Positions 8,435 to 17,080 of a DNA stretch of 64,000 bases are shown piece by piece. The position numbers and the translations under genes are program-made. The DNA lies in contig JBDTRP010000145.1 in NCBI GenBank assembly GCA_039931555.1, positions 1-64,000 of the forward strand, given 5' to 3'. How positions within the stretch are numbered: the stretch's first letter is position 1; every line of letters begins with the position of its first letter. Under the pieces are notes generated by a model. The model ran no database searches. It worked only from the letters and a program-made list of their open reading frames with translations, and had not been told where the DNA came from. Source of the stretch: JAENVT01 sp039931555. GTDB lineage: Bacteria; Actinomycetota; Acidimicrobiia; Acidimicrobiales; Ilumatobacteraceae.

Positions 8435-10456
8435 GTGCACGAACCCCTCGCCAAGCAAATCGAACACCACTGGGATCGCCCGACCGGCCGGGTCGAGGAT
8501 CCGTGGGCGTGGCTCCGCAACCGCCACGATCCCGACACCATCGCCTACCTCGAAGCGGAGAATGCGTTCGCGGCAGCATGGTTCGCGGAACGCGATGATC
8601 TCGTCGAACGCATCTTCGACGAGATCAAGTCGCGCATTCAGGAGACCGACATCACCGCGCCGATCAAAGATGGCGAGTGGTGGTACACGTCACGAACCGA
8701 GGAAGGGCGGAACTATCCGATCCACTGCCGAGGCCGGTCGGCGGCCGACGCCACGACCACGGTTCTGCTCGACGAGAACGTCGAGGCCGACGGCCACGAC
8801 TTCTTGTCGGTCGACGCCTTCGACGTCAGCCCGAATCAGCAGTTGTTGGCATGGAGCGCCGACATCGAAGGCGGTGAGAAGTACACGCTTCGGATACGCG
8901 ATCTACGCAGCGGTCGCGACACCGACGACGTGGTCCACGACATCGCCTGGTGCGGAACGGCCTGGGCGCACGACAACACCTCGGTCTTCTACGTCACAGC
9001 CAACGAGGCAATGCGCCCGTTCAAGGTCTGGCGCCATGATCTCGGAACACCGCAGAGCGACGACGTCATGGTGTTCGAAGAGACCGACGAGCGGTTCTAC
9101 GTCTACGTCGAGCTGAGCCGCAGCGGGCAGTGGATCATCATCGACACCCGTTGCAAGACCTCCTCCGAGGTGCTGCTGATCCCGGCGCGAGACCCGAAGC
9201 AGCTGCCGCTCAGCGTCCGCCCGCGCACCGACGACGTCGAATACTCGGTCGATCACTGGGGTGATCGTCTCGTGGTGCTGACGAACCTCGACGCGGAGGA
9301 CTTCCGGGTCATGACCGCCTCGATCGATCAGCCGTCGGAGTGGTCCGAGCTCGTCGCCCACCAGCCCGGTCGACGGATCGTCGCCGTCGAGCCCTTCGCC
9401 GGTCATCTCGTGCTGCACGAATGGTGCGACGCCCAACAGCGATTGCGCGTGCTGTTCGACGACGACACCAAGGAACGGGTCTTCGATCTCGGCACCGAAC
9501 CGCACGAAGTCGAGATCGACGCCAACCCGGAGTGGCACACCGAGGTGTTCCGCTATCGGTACCAGTCACTCACGACGCCGCTGACGATCTACGAAGAGCA
9601 CGTTCGCACCGGCGAGCGAACGATGTTGAAGCAGACGCATGTGCCGGGCGTCGACCTGACGAAGTACACCGCGACCCGCGAATGGGCGACGTCGCATGAC
9701 GGAACCATGGTGCCCGTCGACCTGGTGCGACATGTCGATACCGCCGTCGATGGCTCCGCGCCGTGCCTGATCTACGGATACGGCAGCTACGAGTCGTCGG
9801 AGCCCCCGTGGTTCAGCCCGGCCCGGTTGTCGCTGCTCGATCGTGGCTTCGTCTGGGCCCTCGCCCATCCGCGAGGCGGCGGCGAGCTGGGTCGACGCTG
9901 GTATCTCGACGGCAAGCTGCTGAACAAGCGCAACACGTTCCTCGACACCATCGCTGTGGCCGAACACGTCGCCGCCCACCAATGGGCTTCGCCCAAGCGG
10001 ATCGCGATCCGTGGCGGCAGCGCCGGCGGACTGCTCGTCGGCGCGTGCATGACGATGCGCCCGGAGCTGTTCGCAGCCGTGGTCGCCGAGGTTCCGTTCG
10101 TCGACGTCGTCACGACGATGTACGACGAGACGCTGCCCCTGACCATCACCGAGTGGGACGAGTGGGGTAATCCTGCGACCGAACCGCTTGCCAGCTACAT
10201 GCTGAGCTACTCGCCATACGACCAGAGCACACCGCGCGACTACCCCGCGCTGTTCATCACCGCGGGGCTCAACGATGTGCGAGTCAGCTACCACGAGCCC
10301 GCCAAGTGGGTTGCGAAGCTGCGTGCCGTCCGCACCAACGATGCGCCGCTGCTGATGCGCTGCGAGATGGGCGCCGGCCACGCCGGCCCGAGCGGTCGCT
10401 ACGACCTCTGGCGAGAAGAAGCTCGCACGCTGACCTTTCTGGTCGACGTGGTCTGA
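8435..10456 (+). CDS. ptrB: Oligopeptidase B-like S9A serine peptidase
   Basis: A 673-residue prolyl-oligopeptidase-family enzyme: an N-terminal propeller (EDPWAWLRNRHDPDTIAYL onward) and a C-terminal hydrolase with Ser529 in GGSAGG, Asp614 in LNDVR and His649 in GAGHAG. The GYGSYE and HPRGGGELGRRWYLDGK blocks are typical of protease II, which cleaves short peptides after basic residues in the cytoplasm. GTG 8435 is preferred to GTG 8426 because TACCGT ends 7 nt before it. The frame is also continuous with the peptidase upstream. It ends convergently with the MauE gene, with no gap. Confidence 0.88.
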   Translation: MHEPLAKQIEHHWDRPTGRVEDPWAWLRNRHDPDTIAYLEAENAFAAAWFAERDDLVERIFDEIKSRIQETDITAPIKDGEWWYTSRTEEGRNYPIHCRGRSAADATTTVLLDENVEADGHDFLSVDAFDVSPNQQLLAWSADIEGGEKYTLRIRDLRSGRDTDDVVHDIAWCGTAWAHDNTSVFYVTANEAMRPFKVWRHDLGTPQSDDVMVFEETDERFYVYVELSRSGQWIIIDTRCKTSSEVLLIPARDPKQLPLSVRPRTDDVEYSVDHWGDRLVVLTNLDAEDFRVMTASIDQPSEWSELVAHQPGRRIVAVEPFAGHLVLHEWCDAQQRLRVLFDDDTKERVFDLGTEPHEVEIDANPEWHTEVFRYRYQSLTTPLTIYEEHVRTGERTMLKQTHVPGVDLTKYTATREWATSHDGTMVPVDLVRHVDTAVDGSAPCLIYGYGSYESSEPPWFSPARLSLLDRGFVWALAHPRGGGELGRRWYLDGKLLNKRNTFLDTIAVAEHVAAHQWASPKRIAIRGGSAGGLLVGACMTMRPELFAAVVAEVPFVDVVTTMYDETLPLTITEWDEWGNPATEPLASYMLSYSPYDQSTPRDYPALFITAGLNDVRVSYHEPAKWVAKLRAVRTNDAPLLMRCEMGAGHAGPSGRYDLWREEARTLTFLVDVV

Positions 10457-10834
10457 TCACACGACACGCAACAGCACCATCGCCGCGAGGCCGAGGAACA
10501 CTGCGTTGCGAGCGAGGTTGCCCCACCCGATCGGCTTGCTCGACAAGGCACCGAAGCATGCGCACGGTGGGCGGCGGCCCTGCAGGAGACGCAGCGCCAG
10601 CAACGCACTGAAGGCCACCAACAATCCTGCGGCGACCGCGGCGACGGGCCGCCGAGCGATCTGGGCGACGAGGAGCGCGCCGACGACGAGTTCGGCGAAC
10701 GGCACGACCGTTGCCACGGCGCCAGGCACACCAAGGTCGGCGGACTGCGTACGCCACTGCCGGGGAGCTGCGACCTTCATCACACCCGACGTCAGGAACA
10801 CGGCGCCGAGCAGCACACTGACGACGACGATCAC
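10457..10834 (-). CDS. MauE/DoxX-like membrane protein
   Basis: A 125-residue protein with four hydrophobic spans and the motif PPCACFGALSSKPIGW, matching the MauE domain of methylamine utilisation and disulfide-handling membrane proteins. MauE-type proteins work with periplasmic thiol proteins; the CAC pair could be redox-active. GTG at 10834 starts 9 nt after the stop of the upstream metallo-hydrolase gene, so the two probably form an operon. Role not established. Confidence 0.8.
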   Translation of the reverse strand: MIVVVSVLLGAVFLTSGVMKVAAPRQWRTQSADLGVPGAVATVVPFAELVVGALLVAQIARRPVAAVAAGLLVAFSALLALRLLQGRRPPCACFGALSSKPIGWGNLARNAVFLGLAAMVLLRVV

Positions 10835-10843
10835 TGCGCCACG

Positions 10844-11680
10844 CTACGCGACTTCGACGACGAGCCCCTCTGAGGCCGCGATCACCTCGACACCGCGACG
10901 CTCGCCGGCCGCTGACGCACACCGCAGGAGTTCGTCGAGGTCGTCGTCGCGACGCGCCGGGTCGTGATGGAACAATGCCAACCGCTTGACGCCGGCCTCG
11001 GCGGCCAGCCACACGGCATAGTCGATGGTGCAGTGACCCCACGTCGACTTGGCCGCAAATTCGCCCTGCGTGTACTGCGCGTCGTGGATCAACAGATCGA
11101 CACCTTCGACGAGCTCCATCGGCCCGGGCGCAGCGGAGAAGCTGCCGTCGAACGGCTGCTGGTGATCGGAGAGATACGCAAAGGAGTGGCCGCCGAACTC
11201 GACCCGGAAGCCCAGCGTCGGTCCGAGGTGCGGCACCAGTCGGGCCGTGACGTTGTAATCACCGATCGCGAACTCGCTGTCGGCCGTGTCGTGGAACGTG
11301 ACCGAGCCGGGCAACTCATCGACGCTGACCGGGAACAGCGGCGGACGAATGGTGACGGACACGACGTCTTCGAGCGTGCGGCCATCGTCTTGCGCCGGCC
11401 CGTACACGTCGAGCGAGGAACCTTCGCGCAGCAGTGGCGCGAAGAACGGGAGGCCCTGCACGTGATCCCAATGCAGGTGGGTCAGCAGGCAGTTGCCCCG
11501 GAACAGTTCGTCGACCGGGACTCGCTTGCCGTAGTAGCGGAGGCCCGTGCCCATATCGAGCAGCAACGGTGCCTGCCCCGGCGCGTCGACCGACACGCAC
11601 GACGTGTTGCCGCCATATCGACGGATGTCATCGCTCTGGCACGGCGTCGAGCCGCGGACCCCATGGAATGTGACGCGCAT
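10844..11680 (-). CDS. MBL-fold metal-dependent hydrolase
   Basis: A 278-residue metallo-beta-lactamase-fold protein with THLHWDHVQG (HxHxDH metal site), SDHQ and HDAQYT downstream metal ligands and a conserved opening, MRVTFHGVRGSTPCQ. This opening is common in PhnP/ribonuclease Z-like phosphodiesterases. Substrate unknown; a cyclic phosphodiester is the likeliest class. The start at ATG 11680 matches the family; a GTG one codon upstream and another at 11707 are possible. Confidence 0.85.
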   Translation of the reverse strand: MRVTFHGVRGSTPCQSDDIRRYGGNTSCVSVDAPGQAPLLLDMGTGLRYYGKRVPVDELFRGNCLLTHLHWDHVQGLPFFAPLLREGSSLDVYGPAQDDGRTLEDVVSVTIRPPLFPVSVDELPGSVTFHDTADSEFAIGDYNVTARLVPHLGPTLGFRVEFGGHSFAYLSDHQQPFDGSFSAAPGPMELVEGVDLLIHDAQYTQGEFAAKSTWGHCTIDYAVWLAAEAGVKRLALFHHDPARRDDDLDELLRCASAAGERRGVEVIAASEGLVVEVA

Positions 11681-11779
11681 CACTGGTTGATCCCCAAGAC
11701 CTGGCACGTTATGCGGCGTTCATCATCAGGGAAAGTCCAGTCAACGTGACGTACGTCGCACGGGGCTACGTTTCGTCGG

Positions 11780-13228
11780 ATGGTCGACCACTCTGAAATG
11801 CCTATCGAACGGCCCACCCTGCCCGACGGGCTCGTGGTGATCGTCAAGCGGGAATGCGAGACCTGCCAGATGGTCGCCCCGTTGTTCGCCGAGTTCGCAG
11901 CAACGATCTTCACCCAAGACGACCCGACCTTTCCGGCTGACTGCCACCCGATTCACGATAGCGACCTTGCAATCAGCTGGCACCACGATGTCGAGACCGT
12001 GCCAACCCTGATCCGTGTCGTCGACGGCCGCGAGGTCGAACGCACGGCCGGGTGGCTGAAAGCCGACTGGCAACGAATCACCGGAGTCGTCGACCTCGGT
12101 GCCGACCTGCCGGTGATGCGACCGGGTTGCGGCTCGATGAGCGTCGACGCCAACCTTGTGGATTCGCTGCGCGCCCGATTCGGCGGAGGCATGTTGCGAT
12201 CGCGTCGCCTCGAGCTGGCCGACCTCGACGACGAGATGGAGGTGCTCTTCGATCGAGGCGTGACCGATGGCCTGCCAGTGACCCCGCCGACCAAGGAACG
12301 AGTGCTGCGGATGCTCGCCGGCACCAGCCGGGCACCCGACGAGGTCGTGGCCGTTGTCGCCCCCGATCTCGTCGAGGTCACGGTCGAGAAGGTGGCGATC
12401 AATGCCGTGATGGCCGGCTGCAAGCCGGAGCATCTGCCGTGGGTGCTCGCCGCACTCGAAGCCGTGTGCACCGACGAGTTCAACATCCACGGCGTGCTGG
12501 CCACCACCATGCCCGTCGGGCCAGTGTTGATCTGCAACGGTCCGGGCACACGTGCGATCGGGATGAACAGTGGCGTCAACGTGTTCGGCCAAGGCAACCG
12601 CGCCAACCTCACGATTGGTCGCGCCCTGCAACTGGTCGTGCGCAACATCGGAGGTGGGCGACCCGGCGAAGTCGACCGAGCGGCGCATGGCAATCCGGGC
12701 AAGCTCAGCTTCTGCTTCGCCGAGGAGGAGACCGGCTCGCCGTTCACGTCGTTGTCGGTCAGCCGCGGGTTCGCCTCCGACGACGACACCGTCACCGTGT
12801 TTGCCGGTGAAGGCCCACGCTGCATCGTCGACCAGCTTGCCCGAGACGCCGACCAACTGGCCAACACGTTCGCGGCCTGCTTGCGAACGGCTCATCATCC
12901 GAAGCTCGTGATCGGGTTCGACTGCCTGCTCGTGGTTGGGCCCGAGCACGGCCGAGTGTTCGCCGACGCCGGTTGGGACCGCGAGCGGCTGCTGGCCGAG
13001 TTGCACCGCCGGCTGCAGCTCGCAGGTAGCGAGCTCGTACGCGGCGCCGGCGACATGGCAGAGGGAGTACCACTTTGGCTGGCCGGTGAAACCCTCGGCA
13101 AGTTCCGTGCCGACGGTCTGTTGTTGGCGTATGCCGGCGGTGGCGCCGGGCTGTTCTCTGCAATGATTGGCGGTTGGGCGAATGGTGCCACCGGTTCGCA
13201 GCCGGTGACCAGGAAGGTTGGGCGATGA
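11780..13228 (+). CDS. Thioredoxin-like domain fused to a UGSC-associated domain
   Basis: A 482-residue cytoplasmic protein. Residues 15-115 look thioredoxin-like, with an active-site style C26-x2-C29 (ECETC) and WHHDVETVPTLIRVVDGREVERTAGW. The remainder (about 150-482) is a large domain rich in conserved glycines (NGPGTRAIGMNSGVNVFGQGN, RNIGGGRPGEVDRAAHGNPGK) for which I know no function. The start has TACGTT 7 nt upstream, a leaderless arrangement. Its TGA overlaps the ATG of the selenoprotein gene, so the two are coupled; the CxxC could reduce the partner's selenocysteine (inference). Confidence 0.8.
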   Translation: MVDHSEMPIERPTLPDGLVVIVKRECETCQMVAPLFAEFAATIFTQDDPTFPADCHPIHDSDLAISWHHDVETVPTLIRVVDGREVERTAGWLKADWQRITGVVDLGADLPVMRPGCGSMSVDANLVDSLRARFGGGMLRSRRLELADLDDEMEVLFDRGVTDGLPVTPPTKERVLRMLAGTSRAPDEVVAVVAPDLVEVTVEKVAINAVMAGCKPEHLPWVLAALEAVCTDEFNIHGVLATTMPVGPVLICNGPGTRAIGMNSGVNVFGQGNRANLTIGRALQLVVRNIGGGRPGEVDRAAHGNPGKLSFCFAEEETGSPFTSLSVSRGFASDDDTVTVFAGEGPRCIVDQLARDADQLANTFAACLRTAHHPKLVIGFDCLLVVGPEHGRVFADAGWDRERLLAELHRRLQLAGSELVRGAGDMAEGVPLWLAGETLGKFRADGLLLAYAGGGAGLFSAMIGGWANGATGSQPVTRKVGR

Positions 13229-13758
13229 CCAAGGTGCTTCTCGATCCCACGAGCGAACGTACCGTGCTGGAGCGCGCACTCCTGCCGAGGCCTGCTTCGT
13301 TGGGCGGCAAGACCATCGGTCTGCTCGACATCTCCAAGCCGCGGGGCGATGTGTTCCTGAACCGGATCGAGCAGCGATTGACCGAGATGGGCGCCACGGT
13401 GCTGCGCTACAAGAAGCCGACGTTCGCCAAGCCTGCTCCGGTCGATCTCCGCCACGAGATCTCCACCCAGTGTCATCTGGTCATCGAGGCACTCGCCGAT
13501 TGAGGCAGTTGCACGTCGTGCAGTGTGCACGACATCGTTGATCTCGAAGCCCGCGGTGTACCGGCGGTGTTCGTCGCGTCGGCGCAGTTCGTCGATGCGG
13601 CAATCGCTCAGTCGCAATCGCTCGGCTTTCCCACGGTCGCCCGCGTCTTCACTCCTCACCCGATCCAAGACCGCACCGACGAGGAAATGGTTGCCTACGC
13701 GGACGCTGCGCTCGACGAGATCGTCGCAGCGATCACCGCCCACATCGCAGCGCCGTAG
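13225..13758 (+). CDS. UGSC-family selenoprotein, TGA 13501-13503 read as selenocysteine
   Basis: ATG 13225 overlaps the upstream stop. The frame meets TGA at 13501-13503, then continues for 84 more codons to TAG. Around the TGA the protein reads HLVIEALAD-U-GSCTSCSVHDIVDLE: U93-G94-S95-C96, the signature of the UGSC (seleno)protein family, with a further C99. Both halves look like one Rossmann-like protein (IGLLDISKPRGDVF before; RGVPAVFVASAQFVDAA after). A 7-bp hairpin starts 11 nt after the TGA. Total 177 residues. Function unknown; probably a thiol/selenol redox enzyme working with the coupled thioredoxin-domain protein. Gene finders would split it at the TGA. Confidence 0.88.
13515..13533 (+). 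promoter_or_regulatory. SECIS-like hairpin after the selenocysteine codon
   Basis: GTCGTGC-AGTGT-GCACGAC forms a perfect 7-bp stem with a 5-nt loop, starting 11 nt after the TGA. The loop begins about 18 nt after the codon and has G in its second position, within the spacing and loop rules described for bacterial SECIS elements read by SelB. It lies inside the coding sequence, as bacterial SECIS elements do. Confidence 0.7.
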
Positions 13759-13759
13759 C

Positions 13760-14068
13760 TCAGCAGTCGATCGCCGCCCGCATCGCCGCACACACCTGCG
13801 GCCAGCGTCCGGCGTCGATCGACCCGAGATGCACCGTCAGGTATGCCCGTCGAATGGCAATCGAGTTGTCGACGGTGGCTGCACAGTCCTGCCGAAGGCC
13901 GTCCAGCGGACCGAGCGGAACCTCCGTCGGAATGCCACGGACTGATCGAGTGATCGGTGCGACGAGGACGGTGTTGAGGAGGCCGATCGCCTCGTTCCGG
14001 GTCAGTACGAGATAGGGCCGACCCTTCTCACTGGGTGTCTGGCCGAACCAGATCTCACCCTGGCGCAT
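13760..14068 (-). CDS. MazF/PemK-type toxin
   Basis: A 102-residue protein with the MazF pattern MRQGEIWFGQTPSEKGRPYL, VLVAPITRSVRGIPTEVPLG and QDCAATVDNSIAIRR, the beta-barrel of mRNA interferases. ATG 14068 overlaps the stop of the ribbon-helix-helix gene upstream by one base, the usual antitoxin-toxin order. Two GTG codons directly upstream are alternatives. It ends 1 nt from the selenoprotein stop (convergent). Confidence 0.88.
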   Translation of the reverse strand: MRQGEIWFGQTPSEKGRPYLVLTRNEAIGLLNTVLVAPITRSVRGIPTEVPLGPLDGLRQDCAATVDNSIAIRRAYLTVHLGSIDAGRWPQVCAAMRAAIDC

Positions 14069-14331
14069 CACCACCACTTGTCCCACGGCTCGTCGTTGAC
14101 AGAGTCCAGAAACGCCTGATCGCCTCCATCGATCTCCTCTTCGGTTTGGGGCATGCGTCGATATCCCTCGGCGATCTGCTCGCCGATGTCGCGGCGTCGT
14201 TCCTGGTCGACCAGCCTGACCAACGCATCGCGCATCGCCTCGGTGCGGCTGTCGTACTTGAGGCGAACCACGATCCAATCGAGGTCCCGAAGGAGATCAT
14301 CGGGTAGGCGAATGGCCAACTGTGAGGGCAT
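14068..14331 (-). CDS. Ribbon-helix-helix antitoxin
   Basis: An 87-residue protein. The N-terminal 50 residues (SQLAIRLPDDLLRDLDWIV, then RTEAMRDALVRLV) are a ribbon-helix-helix DNA-binding domain. The acidic tail (QTEEEIDGGDQAFLDSVNDEPWDKWW) would wrap the toxin. Coupled to the MazF gene by a one-base overlap. By analogy it represses its own operon and neutralises the toxin. Confidence 0.87.
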   Translation of the reverse strand: MPSQLAIRLPDDLLRDLDWIVVRLKYDSRTEAMRDALVRLVDQERRRDIGEQIAEGYRRMPQTEEEIDGGDQAFLDSVNDEPWDKWW

Positions 14332-14346
14332 GCAGTGACCATACCA

Positions 14347-15189
14347 TTACGGTAGGCGCACCGCATTGCGCATCGCTACCAGCAGCCCCTCACGCTGCAG
14401 ATCGTCGGCGAGGCGTGTCGCCCGATCGGCGTCGCAGCCCATCACTTCCGCCAATCCCTCGGTGCTGACGGGTCTCGCCACCAGCGCTTTCATCAACCGG
14501 CCGCGGGCTTGACGATCGCTGCCGTCGAAGCGGGACTGTCGACCGCTCACCCCGGCCGACCCGATTGCAGGATCGTCACCGTTGCCCTGCCAGGCGCAGC
14601 ACGATCGCAGCGGGCAGGCGACGCACTGCGGGGACGTCGGCCGGCACAGCACCGCACCGAGGTCCATCAGGCACTGGTTCCAGGCCCACGACTCGCCGCG
14701 CGGCAGCGCAGCGTCGGCGGCTGCCTGCGCCTGCTTGGGTGTCAGGCGGGCGCCGGAGACGCGAGCCAGCACACGGGCGATGTTGGTGTCGACCACCGCG
14801 GCGTCAGCCTCGAACGCGAAGGCCATCACCGCGCGTGCGGTGTATGCGCCGACCCCGGGCAGGCGCAGCAACGCCTCGAGCGTCGATGGGAACGCGCCCG
14901 ACGAGGCGACCTCTGTCGCCGCGGCGTGCAGATCGCGGGCGCGGCGCGGATAGCCGAGCCCCTGCCACAAACGCAGCACATCACCGAGCGACGCATCGGC
15001 GCACGCTTCGGGCGATGGGAACTCGGCAATGAACTCCTGCCACTTCGGCACAACACGCACGGCTTGCGTTTGTTGCAGCATCACCTCGCTGACAAGGATC
15101 GCCCACGGATCACGGGTGTGGCGCCACGGCAGATCGCGCAGCCGAGGAACACCCCATTGCAGGACCTCTGCTGGAGCTAGTCGGCCCAC
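14347..15189 (-). CDS. mutY: A/G-specific adenine glycosylase (MutY)
   Basis: A 280-residue base-excision repair enzyme that removes adenine opposite 8-oxoguanine. Visible: the substrate block SEVMLQQTQ, helix-hairpin-helix LPGVGAYTARAVMAFAF with catalytic VVDTN, and the [4Fe-4S] ligands C-x6-C-x2-C-x5-C (CRPTSPQCVACPLRSC). The C-terminus is a short winged-helix-like tail rather than the MutT-like recognition domain of E. coli MutY, normal for shorter actinobacterial forms. GTG 15189 is chosen, overlapping the MaoC gene by 13 nt; the longer frame only mirrors MaoC. Confidence 0.9.
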   Translation of the reverse strand: MGRLAPAEVLQWGVPRLRDLPWRHTRDPWAILVSEVMLQQTQAVRVVPKWQEFIAEFPSPEACADASLGDVLRLWQGLGYPRRARDLHAAATEVASSGAFPSTLEALLRLPGVGAYTARAVMAFAFEADAAVVDTNIARVLARVSGARLTPKQAQAAADAALPRGESWAWNQCLMDLGAVLCRPTSPQCVACPLRSCCAWQGNGDDPAIGSAGVSGRQSRFDGSDRQARGRLMKALVARPVSTEGLAEVMGCDADRATRLADDLQREGLLVAMRNAVRLP

Positions 15190-15692
15190 ACGTCGAGATC
15201 GTCGTACGGTCGACGGCGCGCCGGAACGCTGTCGCGCTTCCACACCATCAATCGGCGTCGGAAGTAGCACACCTCCTGGCCATGCTGGTTGAACCCCTTG
15301 CTTTCGACGGTGACAATGCCGCGGTCGGGCTTCGACTTCGAAGGCTGCACAGCGAGCACTCGCGTCTCGGCGTGGATGGTGTCGCCGTGGAAGGTCGGGA
15401 ACTTGTGCTGCAGGGTCTCGACCTCGAGATTGGCGATCGCCGCGCCACTGACGTCGGGCACGCTCATCCCCAACACCAACGAGTAGACGAGGTTGCCGAC
15501 GACGACGTTGCGACCTTGCACGCTCTCGGCGGCAAACCAGTCGTTGGTGTGCAGCGGATGGTGGTTCATCGTGATCATGCAGAACAGGTGGTCGTCGTAC
15601 TCAGTGATCGTCTTGCCGGGCCAGTGCTTGTACACGTCGCCGACCACGAAGTCTTCGAGGCATCGACCGAACGGCCGCTCGTGCGAGGTCAT
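15177..15692 (-). CDS. MaoC-like (R)-enoyl-CoA hydratase
   Basis: A 171-residue single hotdog-domain protein of the MaoC family. GKTITEYDDHLFCMITMNHHPLH carries the Asp/His hydratase motif, and NVVVGNLVYSLVLGMSV the hotdog helix. MaoC enzymes hydrate enoyl-CoA thioesters; single-domain forms related to mesaconyl-CoA hydratase occur in this phylum. TACTGT ends 6 nt before the ATG, so probably leaderless. The substrate cannot be fixed, but a methylsuccinyl-CoA-type dehydrogenase and CitE-like lyases lie elsewhere in the window. Confidence 0.85.
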   Translation of the reverse strand: MTSHERPFGRCLEDFVVGDVYKHWPGKTITEYDDHLFCMITMNHHPLHTNDWFAAESVQGRNVVVGNLVYSLVLGMSVPDVSGAAIANLEVETLQHKFPTFHGDTIHAETRVLAVQPSKSKPDRGIVTVESKGFNQHGQEVCYFRRRLMVWKRDSVPARRRPYDDLDVWAD

Positions 15693-15725
15693 GGATCGAC
15701 AGTACTCATGATCCGGCGGCAGCGA

Positions 15726-16967
15726 TCAACCGTCTGGAGCAGTGTCGTCGTTGCCGTTTCCCTCGGCCGGGAACGCCGGCGACGACTCACCGATCGACCG
15801 ACGACGCTGCGCGAAGCGCACGGAGAACTCGAGCGCTCGTTCGTTGTTCGACGGATCGGCGGCGATGTCACGCAAGCGCCGCAGACGCTCGCGTCGCTTG
15901 ATGCTCCATGGGCCGACTCGCAATGAGCCATAGAGGACTCCTCCGAGCAGGATCGGGAAGAAGAACTGAGCGAGCCGATACGTGGCCGAGCCGAGCACGG
16001 CGGTCGAACTCGCCAATCCGAATCCGACCAAGGCGATCGGCAGGCCGCCGTCGATGATGCCGAGACCACCGGGCGTGATCGGGATGACGGCGAGCACGTT
16101 GACCAGCCCGAAGGCGACGATCAGGGCATCGATGTCGGTCGAGGCGCCGAAGGCGCGGAGGAACACCCACAGTGCTGCGGCATCGAGCATCCAGTTGGCC
16201 GCCGCCCAGCCGAGCACGCGACCGAGCAGCCGGCGGTCGCCCGCCAGGTCCTCCAGCCGAAGCCCGATGTGTCGCACCCCCGCGGCCGTGCGATCCTCAC
16301 TGAGCCGGAGTCGGCGGGCAACCCATCGCAGGATCCGCTCGGCGCGGCCCTGCCCCTCCATCAGACCGAACACGATGGCGCTGGCGACCAGCATCAAGAC
16401 GATGCCGGCGATCGCAGCCGTCGCATACCCCGGGTTGACGCCGCGGATCGGGATCGAGACCATCAGCGCGATCCAGAAGATGAGGTTCAGCACGACAGCC
16501 GACCCGAGACCGGCAGTCGCCAGCGCGAACCCGGCGTCCGGCCCGTTCAATCCCGACAGGGTCATCAACCGGTAGCCCATCGCCGAGCCGGCCGCGCTCC
16601 CACCCGGCACGATGCTCGACAACGCCTTGGTGCTCATCTGGATGCGAAACAGCCTCCACCGCGAGATCTTGTGACCCTCCTCGCCGAGCGCCGCCCGGGT
16701 CAGCAACGTGTAGGCGACGAGCGCCGCCATCTCGAGCAACAGCCCCAGCACGAGCAACGCCGGATTGACGGTGCGCAGTTTCCCGGTCGCCTCGCGGACT
16801 CCCGGCACGATGGTGACCATCGCGAAGTAGACGATCGCGAAGAATGCCAGCAGTTTGAGCGTGAATCGGAACGGCCGGAACCGGTGGGGTCGCGGTGGAC
16901 CTCCAGTATCGTCAGCTGATATTCGGGGCAGTTCGCCCGTCGCTGGGTCATCCGATTCGATGGCCAT
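15726..16967 (-). CDS. YbhN/LPG synthase-type integral membrane protein
   Basis: A 413-residue protein with about eight transmembrane segments and the family motifs SSIVPGGSAAGSAMGYR and VIPITPGGLGIIDGG, matching the flippase-like domain of lysylphosphatidylglycerol synthase and YbhN. The soluble aminoacyltransferase half of MprF is absent. Such stand-alone domains are linked to lipid or polyprenyl translocation; the substrate is unknown. The cytoplasmic C-terminal tail is basic. ATG 16967 (MAIESDD) is preferred over the upstream start, which would add an unlikely basic extension. Confidence 0.85.
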   Translation of the reverse strand: MAIESDDPATGELPRISADDTGGPPRPHRFRPFRFTLKLLAFFAIVYFAMVTIVPGVREATGKLRTVNPALLVLGLLLEMAALVAYTLLTRAALGEEGHKISRWRLFRIQMSTKALSSIVPGGSAAGSAMGYRLMTLSGLNGPDAGFALATAGLGSAVVLNLIFWIALMVSIPIRGVNPGYATAAIAGIVLMLVASAIVFGLMEGQGRAERILRWVARRLRLSEDRTAAGVRHIGLRLEDLAGDRRLLGRVLGWAAANWMLDAAALWVFLRAFGASTDIDALIVAFGLVNVLAVIPITPGGLGIIDGGLPIALVGFGLASSTAVLGSATYRLAQFFFPILLGGVLYGSLRVGPWSIKRRERLRRLRDIAADPSNNERALEFSVRFAQRRRSIGESSPAFPAEGNGNDDTAPDG

Positions 16968-17080
16968 CTCGTACTGCTTAGTCCAAATCGGCGGTCGTCG
17001 CTGGGGATGAGACCTGCGGCACCCGAGTATCTGCGTCACCCGTGCCGCTATTGTCGAGGCAGGTGAGAGGGAGCAACGTC

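Noticed and set aside
13501..13503. TGA as a genuine stop, making a truncated gene plus a separate downstream ORF
   Set aside because: The downstream sequence continues the same frame and family pattern (GSC directly after the TGA), a SECIS-like hairpin follows, and the supposed second start at 13525 lacks any initiation signal.
14347..15270. A longer MutY N-terminus starting at 15270
   Set aside because: The added residues mirror the MaoC gene and match no MutY; GTG 15189 fits the family.
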